A stretch of 64,000 nt of DNA from contig BLZA01000010.1 in the NCBI GenBank assembly GCA_013423385.1, positions 434,001-498,000 on the forward strand. The letters are read 5' to 3'. Shown here piece by piece: positions 1-12,119 of the stretch. The notes under the pieces were generated by a model. It saw only the letters and a list, made by a program, of their open reading frames with translations. It searched no databases and had not been told where the DNA came from. The position numbers and the translations under genes are program-made. Positions within the stretch are counted from its first letter, which is position 1. Each line of letters starts with the position of its first letter. This DNA is from Naganishia liquefaciens. Taxonomy: Eukaryota > Basidiomycota > Tremellomycetes > Filobasidiales > Filobasidiaceae.

Positions 1-2220
1 TCCCTCGTCATCCAACCACCTTTCCGGCTTGAAGTCGGCCAATGTATTGCCTTCCCAATGTCGGTGAATATCGCTTTGAGAAGTCGGGACAGCTGCGATA
101 TCTTCCAGGGGCATAGTTGCGATCAACGCCAACGGCAGATACAAAGTCGTGCCCTTCGGAATGGATTTGCCAAGCACGACGGTGTCCTTCAGAGCAATAC
201 GTGATACTCCAGCGGCTGTTCCAGCGAGTCGAAGGATTTCGTGCGTGGTAGCCTCGAGGTCTACGTACACTTAGATCAGAACATCATACTTCAGGAAGGA
301 TTTCCTACTCACATGGAACCCGGTCTGCTGCGATATCATCGAAGGTCATCTCTCTCTCGTGCAATCCCGCATCCATAAGTTCCTTCCTCAGCTTTTGCTG
401 CACATGTGGCGAGCGCGAGAGTCTCTTCATGCCCCAAGCTAGGGTTCGAGCGGACGTTTCCATGCCCGCGACAGCGTATTGGAACACCTCTGAGGGCGGG
501 ACAGGCCGTTAGACTAGAACGAATCTATGACTTCGGACTACTTTACTGACCATCACGGAGCGGAGCGTCAGACAGCTCGTCGGGCGTCCCATCTTTCAGC
601 AGCGCCATATCGATAGCACAATCCGCCAGCTCCACCTTGTCATCTCCCCTCTGTGACGTTCGGGCTCGACCTTGCCGAATTTGTTCGTAAATAAAGTTAT
701 GTACCAAGGTTCGGTTCTTGCGGAATGTTGGCTGAAACTCTTGGACAAAGGTCGATACACGAGGAAACGCCGAGAACAGGGGGAGGGTGTTGAGCAAATA
801 TTCGGTGGCTTGAAACATCTCGTTCGGCTGAAAAGGAAAGTCCACTTCTTTTGCTGGAGCGGTCGACGGAGGCGTACTTTTGCGAAAGTCGTTGATGTAT
901 TCTGAAAGGAGTTCGAAGCTTTTACCAAAGGCGATGTCGCCTACAAGGGAAGAACTTTCAAAGAGGGATGGATATTAATTCCCGCTGTGGCTTACTGATG
1001 GCATCCTGAGATCAGACCAGGAAGATCGAAACGATGAGCCACAACTGGTGTACGTGATATTTTACCATGCTCACCATGGCGAAATACTGTAGGTGGACAG
1101 AGTGAGCAAACTCGTACCATTACAGCATCTGTTCGACCTACCATTAGGTCATCGCTACTTTCGAAGAATTCATCCTCTTGCAGTTGCGCAGCTTTCATAT
1201 GCCACAATTTGATCAAATTGTTGGCTGCCTCGATGGCGCGTGGATGGAACATCTTGAGATTCTGTCGAATTTCGCCAATCAGACCGAGTCATGTTGTATG
1301 CCACCAGCGGTCTCACCTTCGATGTCATGGTAGGGCCGAGCGCTCGTCTGTGATGCTGAAGTGCAGGTACGCAGAAAGTAAGCACCTACTCTTCCACAGC
1401 TTCCTGTGGGATCTTCACCTTCCACATAGAGTCTATCCATGACCGCAATGACAGAGTCAGTGGGCCGCGCCCTCCTATCCCTTCTATGACACCTACCTGT
1501 CTTGAGAGAAATTTGGCCCAGAGGTAGGATGCCTCGAAATACGTTGATCTAGTTACTTTGCTGAGCCATAAGACTAAGTCATGTTGAGAAGAGTGCCTAC
1601 AGTCACACTGTCGAAAACGTCGAAAATGCAATCAGCTGACTGTGCATGTTAGATTTACAGACGACCTACTCTGCACGATCGAATTCGGCTGTCCGCTTGG
1701 TTAAGACTTGATGGATCTCTGGAGAAGGCCATCATCAAGGACTGTGTTTGGCGATACGCTAGATATGTTCAAACGAGCACTTACCTTCAACATCGGTCAC
1801 AATAACCTGTCTTGCACCATTGCCGAATCCAAACATCAATTGAGAAATACCCTCATACTCCTCATTCCTCCTCATCCCTGGCTTCTTGAGATCATCGAGC
1901 AATTCATCGGCAGTTCTCTTGCCATCCAACACACCCCATTCTGAACCCATCTGCGTGCCTCCATAGATGAACGCTTTTGTACACCCGTCAAACCACTGCG
2001 TGATGGTCGTCTGCGCAGCAAGCCATTTCCCGGCATCGAGTCCATCTCCAATAATGGGGTACTGTCGGCCTTTGCGATACGGTATACCAGGGAGAGGCTT
2101 CGGTGTGAGCAGGTTGAGGATGAATGGTCCGATGAGATAGGCAATAATGGGAACTGCTGCCAGAAGGCTGATCACCACAGTCGCATTGCCCATATCGTTA
2201 TCAAGGCTGAGGGCAGTCAT
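1..2220 (-). CDS. Cytochrome P450 monooxygenase, C-terminus missing (window edge)
   Basis: Microsomal haem-thiolate monooxygenase; substrate unknown. The chosen start at 2220 (MTALSLDND) is followed by an N-terminal membrane anchor (AAVPIIAYLIGPFILNLL) and a proline-rich hinge (PKPLPGIPY). Helix I with AGMETS lies in the exon at about 305-487. The leftmost exon carries the K-helix ExxR (EILR) and the PERW-type motif (FKPERW), and the sequence then leaves the window. The haem-binding cysteine loop must lie beyond position 1. The gene is split by many short introns and I have not resolved every exon between 490 and 1760. A downstream ATG at 2193 is an alternative start. P450 identity is firm from motif order; the CYP family is not assigned. 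It is divergent from the Mug190-like gene across about 0.9 kb. Confidence 0.85.
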
Positions 2221-3142
2221 CACAGCGTTGCGTGCGAGAGATGTTCGGGCGGGACAGCTGATGGGACGATCTCGCTGCGACGGTCCCTTGATCCACACGA
2301 TGCGACGGTCCGATTCCTCCTATTCCATTCAGAGTCTGCTGATTCGATAACAGGTTTCCGCGATCGGCTTTCCTGCTTGAGCAGTGATGACGAATTTCGC
2401 CGCGCGCACAGCTATCTTGAATCGCCGACTCCAAGAGATTCGATTCGTTCACGCCATTCCCCTTACTTCATGTTGGCTTCTCGCCATGTAAAACCCCTGA
2501 CCTCTTGCCAGAATGCCTTCCAACTTTCCTGCAGAGAATACATGTTTACATTTACTTGGCATGCAACTGATTGGCAAACAGAGTGCATAGGACGGCGGAT
2601 CCGTCGTGTTGAAACCCATCAAGAAGTATGAATCGTGCTCGAAGGTCTTCAACCCTTCTTTTGCGATCCAGTATAGATTTTTGCGATCAGACGAGCGACT
2701 TTGATCCGAGTTCAGCGTTGTCAAACAGCCGGAAGCGTGGTATCGACATCTCCATGGCTCTGGCAAGCTCTCTTCATGACTTTCAGCAGCAAAAATCTCG
2801 CGCATGGAAGCGGAATTATTGCGCAGCAACAGTGGCTTAATTCTCTAGCTCCCGGTCTCGGATGTCAATCAGTACAGTGCGCAGTCTGGGGCACCGCAAA
2901 AGGCTGTGTGGCTAGAATATCCTGACTTTTAACCTTGGAGCAATGACGAATGCATTTGCCAAGCTTCGGTGAATCCTCCGGCTCGACATAGCTGGCTGAT
3001 ACATACAGACGCAGTTGAGGAGTGAGTCACGAGAGCCACCATGAATCAAGTTGAGATTCCCTTGCAACCAAGCAAGATCCTGTATTGGAATCCAATGGCA
3101 AATTCTTGAATGAGCGCGCCGCATCTCCTCCGATAATACGAC
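2221..3142. other. Intergenic, divergent promoter region
   Basis: Lies between the 5' ends of the P450 gene (-) and the Mug190-like gene (+). Open frames here are short, overlap on both strands and show no family motif. It should hold both promoters; I see no clear TATA box or repeat. Confidence 0.5.
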
Positions 3143-6100
3143 ATGCCGGGATCATTCTCCGTTCGTGAAGATCCACCACCGCCACGACGACGGTTGCACG
3201 AGCCCTTCAGCGAATCAAGGCCCATACCACAAGTGGAAGCATACTTTACGGATCTTTCCAAACCGATTAAGCAACCGTCAGAAAATGAGGATGCGTACAA
3301 AACTTCGAGTTGGTTTGGAAAGGAACCAGAGCCCGAGGTCAGAGGCCCGGAACAGGTCAATCCACAGAATAGTCGATCTGGGCAAGCAGATGATGATGAC
3401 GATGACAATCAAGAGGAACATTGGGGGGCACAAAACAAGCAGCAAAGACAAAAAACCAGGAAGCGAGACCTTCATCGAGGATCTTCACGCGTTGTACAGG
3501 ATCCCATCACGCTTCAACAGATAAAGATCACCAACACGGATGCTTCGTACGACGACGCAATGGACCCAGAAAAGTCCCGCGGCCGGAGCGTTCTTCAACG
3601 AGACTTTCCACCCATGGAGTGGGATGCCATCGCAGGGGAAATCAGAGCGGAGATGGCGACCCATGCACTTGCAGCAGTCGTGCCAACATTCATCCTTCCG
3701 TACCTATTTTCCTTTCTTTTCTCGCTCATCATCCTCTCCTTTTGGTGGTTTGTCATATACTATCACTACGATAAGGTGACTCAAGGCATTTTCGAGAACT
3801 ACAAATTTGATGCCGAACGAAAGCGAGGACAAGCCACGCTGCGAGAGGCGCAAAACGGGGAGGGAGACATGGACGCAGACAAGATCATGGGCAGATCGAA
3901 AGGCATTGCAAAAGCAGGCGGTGATGAGTGTGGAATGCAGCCCCACCGGGAATCGGTAGAATGGGTGAATCAGCTGTTGGCAAATTTGTGGCCGATCATT
4001 GACCCAGCATGTGAGCAAGCCGCGCGCGATCAACGACAAATGACTGACCAAAGTTTCAGTATTCACGTCTCTTACGGATATGCTGGAAGACGTCATGCAA
4101 GCCTCAATGCCTAAAGCAATCAACACTGTACGCATAACGGATCTGGCCCAGGGAACCCATCCGTTGCGAATCATCAGTGTCCGACCTCTAGACGATTCGG
4201 AAACAAGGGATTCCCCAGAGCATGCAAAGGACAAAAATCCAGTCGACGAAGTGCTAACAGACGATCAAGAGCAGGAAGAAGAGACCGCTTCGAAATACGT
4301 CAACCTCGAAGTCGCCTTTGCATATCGAGCACTTCCCATAAAGGGCAACAAGATATACGGCAAGGCGAAGAACATGCACATTCTTATCGATTTTGGACTA
4401 GGTATGAAGGGCGTCTTCGGCAAGTCGTTTCCTGTTTGGGTGGAAATCAGGGGCATAGTCGGAACGATGAGGTTGCGCCTTGAGATGACTGCCAAGTGAG
4501 TTTGTCAACAAGAGAAAGCTTGCGCTTGCGTTAATGTCGCCTTCAAAGGCCTCCCTTCGTCAAACATGCGACTGTCTCTCTATGTGGTCTGCCCAAAGTT
4601 GAAATAGCTGCGATCCCGATGTTACAGGCCGCCTTGAAACTCAATGCCATGAATCTGCCGTTGATTCGAACATTTATCAGTAACTCCATTGCCACAGCGA
4701 TGTATGAATATGGTAAGCTTGACCTGACTTTCAAGTGCAGACGGCTCCCGCTGACGCTTATTCTCTTCAGTTGCACCGCAGTCAATTACTGTCGACCTGG
4801 GTCAGATGCTTGTCGGGGATGACATCAAGAAAGGTACACAGCTCCAGGCATATTTGTTCCAGCACTTGATCAATAGAACCCTTTACAGATACTTTGGCTA
4901 TGGGCGTTGTCGCAATCACCATACATGCCGCCGAGGTCAAAGCGGCTGATATTGGCGGAACGTCAGGTAGCTCGACTCTTATCGGTCATCACGTACTGCT
5001 CTGATCATGATTCTTGTTGGTTGTCTGAAGATCCTTATGTGACTGTCTCACTCGCCAAGTTTGGGAAACCCCTTTACTCAACACGCATCATTACAAAGGA
5101 GACACAGCCTGTGTGGGAAGCGACCACGGTGATCCTGATCAGACCGGAAGCCTTCAGAGTCAAGGAGAAGATCGCATTGCGTAAGCACGAAGCAATCAGG
5201 GATTTCCGTTGAATATCTGACACCCCGCGCCTCTCTTGTAGAGATCTGGGATAGGTGAGAAGAGAATTGCGTCATCTCACTAAGTGTCAGACAGCTTGCT
5301 TATCCGGGATTCTTATCAGTGATCGGCTTACCGCGGATGATGAACTCGGTAGGGTCGAAGTAGACCTCGTTGGTGAGTCTCCAATTTTGATTCGGCATCA
5401 GCTGCTGTTGAATCATTTCACACGAATCCAGATCTGTACAAGAACAAGGGCAAGATGGCTCGACAAAAAACATCGCTTGGCCATTTGAATCAAGCTTCAG
5501 AAAAGGCAATACCCGGCAGCATTGATTACAGCATGGGTTTCTTTGAAAAAATGCCTCCGAAGCAGATTGAATGCAAGGAAGAAGCTGAGATGGCGGAGCT
5601 GCCGGAAGATCTCCGCGAACATCCTCAAATGCAGTCTGAGAAGCCGACCTCGTTGAATAAACACGAAGAGCTCATCACCAACACTCCGCCTGACCCCGGC
5701 TTCCCGTCTGGAATTCTGTCAATCCGTACGTCAATGTTGTCGCCACCGGAATAAGACTGAGCTCATAAGCCGATCTGACAGAAATACACGAGGGATATGA
5801 ATTTGAGCGGGAGGTTATTCGACCTTCCAAAGGCAACCACAGCAATGGATCAGCTCAATTCAAGCATCCCCCTAGCGCAGAAGGCGCTAATCGAGAAGAG
5901 GGAGAGTGAGCCAGAAGTTATATTTTCGGCGTGAACGACTGATTAAAATTCCGGTCGACAGCACCTTACCCTCATCTTACTGTCGACTTCGAATCAATGA
6001 CGATACTGTCTTTCAGACTAGAGTCAAACCGATCACGTCGATGCCGTTCTTCAACACTTCACACGAGGCGTTCATCCGCAACTTCACGGACACAACGGTC

Positions 6101-7801
6101 ACGGTTATTGTCAGAGATTCGAAAAATCGTGAACACGATCCCCTTCTTGGCATGATCCACCTCAAGGTGAATATAATGTTCTCTCCAATTTGTTTTGAAA
6201 CTGATAAAGGCTCCGATCCAGCTCGCAGATGTATTCCGGACAGCGTCGCAGAAGACCGGGTCCTGGCCGCTGACTGGAGGTATCGGTTATGGTCGCCTTC
6301 GAATTTCACTGTTGTTCCGGTTCGTCAATAGTTCAACACGAGTTCTTCGCCATTATTTACTGATCCTTCGCTCCAGAGGCGTGAATCTGCGTCTACCGCC
6401 AACTTTACTCGGATTCGATACCGCAACTGTCATGGTTTGTGGCACCTTGGCTTTGACCGATATCCGGGGCGATCAGTTGGACAATCTCAAACGCTGCAAG
6501 ATGGAATTCAAGACCAGTCACGGCAAGAGCGTACTATCGAAGAACGCAGTCGGAGAAGGCAACGATGAAGACATAGAATTCAGCAACGGAAAGCTGGCGC
6601 TACCCGTCAAAAAGCGTTTCAGCTCACCACTGATCATTTCGCTGAAAGACAGTCATCTCGGACTTAAACAAAGAACGATAGCCGAATCTGTTATCTGGCT
6701 TATGGATATTCCAGACAATTGCAGGAGACGGATACATCTGCCGGGTGAGAGGCTTCTAAGCGACCAGCCATCAACTTACTGAAGAGACGGTTCGCAGTCT
6801 ATAGAGCTAAAGACTACGCTCGACTCGAACAGAATTATTGGACGCCTTTCAACTTCGCCGAGTCTGATACCAGTGATGAACAACGTCCAGAATACAATAC
6901 TACGGATTCGCATAACGAGACTCTGAGACGCGCTCAGGCCAAAATGGATGAGCGTGGTTTGGAACAGATCGCGGTTCTGTCTCTGGACGTCGTCGTGGCA
7001 CCGGGGTTATCGTCAGCCCATAAGAGAATGACCAAAGCAGACCCCCGTCAGAGAGTAATCATGGAGGGTTACGATTGGGCACTGATGAGCGGGTTACGAA
7101 CCGACCCAGTTACGAGTGAGGACACTGACTCTCCGGAACAAAGCAACAAGGAGAATCTTCCTGAAAATGCACATACGGGAGGTCTCGCAACCCGCACCCA
7201 CCGTTCCGAAGAAGACAGTGAATCCGGCCTGGATGAATATCTTGCTTTCCGCGGACGACAACAACTTGACTCAGATGCCAGTGTCACAACATCAACCTAC
7301 CTAAGAAGCACTGATGTCGACTCAGAAGAAACGGTACGCGGGCGAGTCCCGAACGACTCGAGCTTACGGAAATTTGGAGGTGAATCGGACACGAGCATTA
7401 CGAGCAACGATGCAGAGAGGGGTTGGAAGGAGAAGTATAAGGAATGGAAGACGAGACAGGTGAGCTTAAAGTATATCAGATCGAGCTCGAGCCATGTGCT
7501 TATCTTTTCGGTTTTCAGCACAACTTGCATATGCGACAGAGAGGAATGATGCAGGCAAAGCCCATTCGATCCGCGACATGGTTAAAGGACTGTAAGTTGC
7601 ATGCGCGTCTCCAGCCTGACGGAAGCCTGACTGATGTTTGCGCTTCCCTCTTGGAATAGCGGTGAAGCAGGGGACGAAGAAGGTGAAAGACAGGTTTGAC
7701 GTAAGTTTGAATATGCTTTTCATAATTCGCCCGTAGGCTATAGACTGCTGACGTGGTCGTAGCATCATTCACGACAACCCGATATCGAAAGTGAAGTGTG
7801 A
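3143..7801 (+). CDS. mug190: Mug190-like SMP and C2-domain membrane-contact protein
   Basis: Probable ER-anchored lipid-transfer or tethering protein of the tricalbin/Mug190 type. Exon 1 encodes a polar N-terminus with an acidic DDDDDN run, then a hydrophobic hairpin near residues 185-215 (ILPYLFSFLFSLIILSFWW). An SMP domain follows, beginning EWVNQLLANLWPIIDPA and continuing after the first intron as LFTSLTDMLEDVMQASMP. C2-type segments follow: DPYVTVSLAKFGKP near 5030, a second near 5950-6180 and a third near 6250-6700. The C-terminal part is Ser/Asp/Glu-rich, then basic, ending RQPDIESEV with the stop at 7799-7801. About a dozen exons are needed; the last ones join through GMMQAKPIRSATW and SVKQGTKKVKDRFD. 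Calcium-binding aspartates look incomplete, so calcium dependence is uncertain. A tricalbin label is possible, but the extended tail favours Mug190. Confidence 0.75.
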
Positions 7802-8223
7802 AAATCGCCATGGCAAAGGATGTATCTGGCGGGATAATATAGGATGACTCGTAGCGTAGTATATCACATGCGCGAGGGAGGAAGATGGGAAAAATCGGGC
7901 AGGAAGGGAAGATCATCGAGCTACTGATCTTCAAGTTATCATTATTATGCATGGATATCAAAGAGTATGTCAAAGTACATGAAAGCGAAAGTCGAAGGGG
8001 AGGGAGCAATATCATATCGCCTTGTGTCTTGCAGCAAACTTCAGCAGAGCGACGACCAAGCGAAGTCCCTGTTTCGAGTCGTCCGTGTGGATTGCCGGCG
8101 GCTTGGGCAATGTCGCATTCATTTTTATACAGGACAAGCAGAATCCGCTAAAGCCCTCGGCGTTATTCCTGCTCTACGTATGATTGCCCCTCCTCCTGTC
8201 GGTCACGCAGGTGTCAGTCCAGT
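7802..8223. other. Intergenic, convergent 3' ends
   Basis: Separates the 3' ends of the Mug190-like gene and the beta-tubulin gene. No coding sequence or structured element recognised. Confidence 0.5.
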
Positions 8224-10735
8224 TCACAAAGCGTGATGGAATTGCAATGCGTAGCTGTGACGTACTTCCATTTGGTCGCCGTACATCTCCTCGTCATCCA
8301 GCTCTGCATTCGCGTACTGTTCGTATTCGCTAACGAGATCCGCCAAGTTCGACTCGGCCTCGGTAAACTCGAGCTCGTCCATTCCTTCGCCGGTGTACCA
8401 GTGCAAGAAACTATCGCAAAACGGACAATCGGTCAGTCTCGTCATGTATCCATCGAATGACCGATTAGTCCTTACGCCTTTCGTCTGAACATGGAGACGA
8501 ATTGCGCGTGGTTTCGCTTGAATAGTTCTGGTTGGAAGAGGATGAGTTATGTAGCAGCTTGTCATAACGATGTACACTGACCGCTGATACTGGTAGAGTT
8601 CGCAACAAGGGTAGCCGAGGAGGCGCCGCCCACTGCTGGAACGGGGCATGACGTCGTCTGAATGTGGTCGGGAATCTTAAATATGAAAACTCAGTCAAAT
8701 ATTCACATGCAGGTTCCCAAGCAGGACTGACCCATGGAACGAAAGACTGCGAGTGCTTGTTCTGATAATCAGCGGAAGCTTGCTCGACTAAACCGCGTTG
8801 AGATTTATTAGCGCTGCGCGCCACCAAACTTGATCATTGGCTCACTGTCTCTTGTGCCCATTTTGCCTCGATAAGCGATACTGGCCGTCAAGTATTTGCC
8901 CATCGCGGGATCGACAGCAGCCAGCCATGATCGCTTGTCGAACAAACTTTGGGTGAGTTCTTGAACGTTGACTTGCTGCAATACGTTCAAATATCAGCTC
9001 GCGAAGCCGTCAAAGCCACAAAAGGGATATTCACGTTGTACGCCCTGCGACGAAGGAACAAGTCAATGAACCATCGACAGTGGTATTTGCGATGTGCTTA
9101 CCTTGACTGAGTGCTAGTCAGAGGTGCGTAACCGACCGAGAAGAAATGCAGTCGCGGGAAGGGAACTGCCAGCGGCACGTGACATGAGCGATATTCGGAC
9201 GGCCGTCCACCTTTGGCACGTACTCATGTTGACAGCGAGCTTTCGCAAATCCGAGTTCAAGACACCAGGGCTGAGTAGGACGCTGATTAGCATTATCTCT
9301 TGATTCCAGGAAAAGCGCTTACAAACGCAAAGTAGCTGCGCGAGGGAAGGGGCGATTGATCAGCCAACGGCGTCATACGCTGAATATAGTAGCCACCCAC
9401 TGGTGAACCCTGACATGACTTTCGCGATTAATCCGTTCAAATGCTCATACTCTGGCTGTTTAATCTTGAGAGTGTTCTGACAGATGTCGTACAAAGCTTC
9501 GTTCTGGTAATGCGAGAAGGAAGCGTTGGAGCGACTTATGTTTCTCGTCCGAGCGGGAAGACTTACATCGAGGCAGCACGTGATGTCGGTATTTTCAACC
9601 AAATTATGAGCCGACAGCAGGGCGTTGTATGGTTCAACGACGGTGTCAGAGACCTTGGGACTGGGGAAGATGGCGAAATCACAGAGCATCCCTGGATTTT
9701 GGGCGATCAGAATGTCCTCATGGCCCAAACTTCTCCTCTTCAAACTCACGATCTGGGTACTCCTCTCGGATCTTGCTCAACAGCAGCGCTCCCAAACCAC
9801 TACCAGTTCCACCGCCCAAGCTATGCAAGACCTGGAAACCCTGGAGGGTATCGGCTCGCTCGGCTTGGCCTCGAGCGATGTCGAGGATGGGATCAATCAG
9901 TTCTGCACCTTCGGTGTAGTATCCCTTGGCCCAGTTGTTTCCCGCACCACCTTGAGCCTGTGGACGACCAGAAAGTCAATATGCTGGGTAACGTTACAGA
10001 AACGCCTTGACTGAGCACACAGAGAGACTGAAGTACTCACGTTGACAAAGGTATCAGGCTTGAACAGACCTCCCATGCTTCCATTCTTGACGTTGTCCAA
10101 CACAGCCGGTTCGAGATCGACTTGGATGGAGCGCGGCACATACTTCTTGTTGGCGACTTCGTCAAAGTAGACGGACAGCCGGTCGAGCTGGAGATGAGAA
10201 GACGCCTCGGTTCCCGTGTACTTTCCGGACTCTGTGAAGGCAATGAAAGTAGTGAGCCTCGAGTTCTGAAACGTGGTTAGTGCGACATACTGTCGAGGCC
10301 GTGTTCCTAGAACGGACAAGCGACGGAGCGTGCAAAAATCAGCAAAGGATTTCAGTGGCCGTTTCGCTCCTGCAATATACCTGGAGGATATTCTCCCAGA
10401 AAGCTGCGAGCGGGCCGATTGAGTCGCTACCGGGTCAAATACAGCATCGTTACTCACCAACACCCAACTGGTTACCGGCTGGATCCGGTATATGATGGCG
10501 TCAACGTAGTTGATGGCAGTATACCATTGGAAGTGGTGAAGACCGATTACAGAAAAAAAGACCGTCTCATCAGCCTTCCGTTTCGTGTTCTTGCCGATGC
10601 ACAGGACAGACCTTGACCGACTGTAAGCGAAACAAGAAAGGCATCAGCATTTGTCCCGTTTGTTTACACCTTTCCGGCACGACCAATGCGGCGGCGGTCG
10701 TGCTTACCAGAAAGAGAGATAATCTCGCGAGGCAT
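8224..10735 (-). CDS. Divergent beta-tubulin, 18 exons with microexons
   Basis: Microtubule subunit that binds GTP. Joining 18 exons by canonical splice sites gives 1377 coding bases (458 residues plus stop), close to normal beta-tubulin length. Exons: 10708-10735, 10612-10620 (9 nt), 10458-10478, 10381-10403, 10291-10306 (16 nt), 10041-10231, 9750-9957, 9567-9691, 9401-9503, 9323-9335 (13 nt), 9224-9270, 9102-9165, 9035-9044 (10 nt), 8846-8975, 8732-8787, 8582-8675, 8476-8527, 8224-8410. Seen: [18 protein letters not shown] near the start, [15 protein letters not shown], the GTP loop [23 protein letters not shown], and [13 protein letters not shown] near the end. The start reads MPREI, as in gamma-tubulin, but the body is beta. 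The region around residues 345-375 ([20 protein letters not shown]) and the tail are unusual, so this is likely a second, fast-evolving paralogue. The last few codons ([12 protein letters not shown]) could be an unspliced tail. Confidence 0.9.
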
Positions 10736-11284
10736 AGCAGAGATGAAAGGCGGTACAAAGGTCGAAAAAGGGTGATCTCTGAAGGTGTTGAAACGCTCAA
10801 GTCGTCACATTGAGGCGAGTAGATGATCACTTCACCATGTCCCGTCTCCTGCGAGCAAGGCGTTGGACGCGAGACGCGTGATGCCAAAGCGCGCCGTAGA
10901 GCCATTGCGCCCGAGGAAAAGGATGACTAAGCAGAAACATCGATCAAGGCGTTGGATGCTCATTCAACAATTTTCTCAGTAAAGGACCAGTGTATACCAA
11001 TCAGCCTGCTGTCACGGCGACATTCTGAATTGATCGATAACAGCAAGCTTGGTCACCGCCTGCCTGTCCACACGTACGCAGTGCACAAGATCAAGCCGCT
11101 GTGAAACTATCATGCATGACGTCAGCTCATCCAGTGAACGGCGATGAGTGCACACGAGGTGCGCCCGCCGACATTGAGCCTGCCTGGACCCGTTCGACAA
11201 GTGGTGACATCCCGCATCCTAGACAACTTGCAAGGCGACTTCACGATCCGCTCGTTCGTAAGCCTTAACACCATTTCATTCGAG
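10736..11284. other. Divergent promoter region
   Basis: Head-to-head spacer between the beta-tubulin gene (-) and the LYR-protein gene (+). No coding sequence recognised; it should hold both promoters. Confidence 0.5.
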
Positions 11285-11850
11285 ATGGCCGGGTCAGTTC
11301 CGCAAGATCTGAGATATCGAGCTATCAGGCTTTATAAAGAGGCACGTTCGGATCATTTCTGATCGCTGCTTTTTCATTGATTCACATTTGCTTCAGCTGC
11401 ATCGTCTGGGAAGGGACTAGTGAGTCAAGGTATCATTCCAAACCCCTGTCTGTGCTTGTTGATCAACACGTCCTCTTGTGACCATTGATAGTCCAGATCC
11501 CGCTTATGAATTCAACAAGAGGCTCCGTCGAGTCTATGAGAGTACGTTTTTCCGCATCCCAAGCCATTCCACATTGGACAAGCTCGGCAGAACGTTCGGG
11601 ACTGCTGTTGATCCCTCTTCGCGTAGAGAAGGCAAACATCACGGACCGCAAAGCGATTGAAGAGAATCTTGCGCTCGGCGAACACGTGAAAAAGGGTAAG
11701 TCAACCTTAGGCTAACGAAGATAACGTCGCTTAACGTCTCGGTTACGTCCTAATGCAGAGGTCTTGGCCATGCTCAGTCTGAAAAAGTTCAGACATCTGA
11801 AACGCTCCTATTACGACAACGAACGTCCCAGGACGTCCAGTACAACCTAG
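11285..11850 (+). CDS. LYR-motif protein, ETFRF1/LYRM5 type
   Basis: Small mitochondrial LYR protein. In animals the homologue binds electron-transfer flavoprotein and removes its flavin; mitochondrial acyl carrier protein is the usual partner of the family. Five exons: 11285-11341, 11397-11419, 11492-11541, 11627-11695, 11759-11850, giving 96 residues, which matches the family size. The LYR-type motif is LYK at residues 16-18, followed by LHRLGRDYPDPAYEFNKRLR, then NITDRKAIEENLALGEHVKK and LSLKKFRHLKRSYYDNERP. Order and spacing match LYRM5 closely. The first intron needs a GC donor (GAG then GCACGT) because no GT donor preserves the LYKELHRLG join; the other introns are GT-AG. No presequence is visible, as is common in this family. 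Divergent from the tubulin gene. Confidence 0.85.
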
Positions 11851-12119
11851 GGATGAGGGATCTGAAATGTTTCCGCTTCGTATATCGTTCCGTTTGTTGG
11901 TCTCTCGTTAGCGTTGTATGGTTTCTGATTGTATACCTAATTCGCCGTGATTCGTCTTGAACTATGACACCATGTCCTCCGCGTCGTAAGCAGGGAAGGG
12001 GCATCTATCGCCAGCGTCATGTCCATAGTCAGGAATGCATATACAAATGTTATATCCATTTCGTCATTCAGGCCTCTTGAAGTCCCTCTCTCTGATCCCC
12101 CGCGCAGGCTCTCTTCGCG

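Noticed and set aside
3704-4234. 176-codon minus-strand frame across the Mug190-like gene
   Set aside because: The plus strand here carries the SMP domain and splice signals; the minus frame is its shadow.
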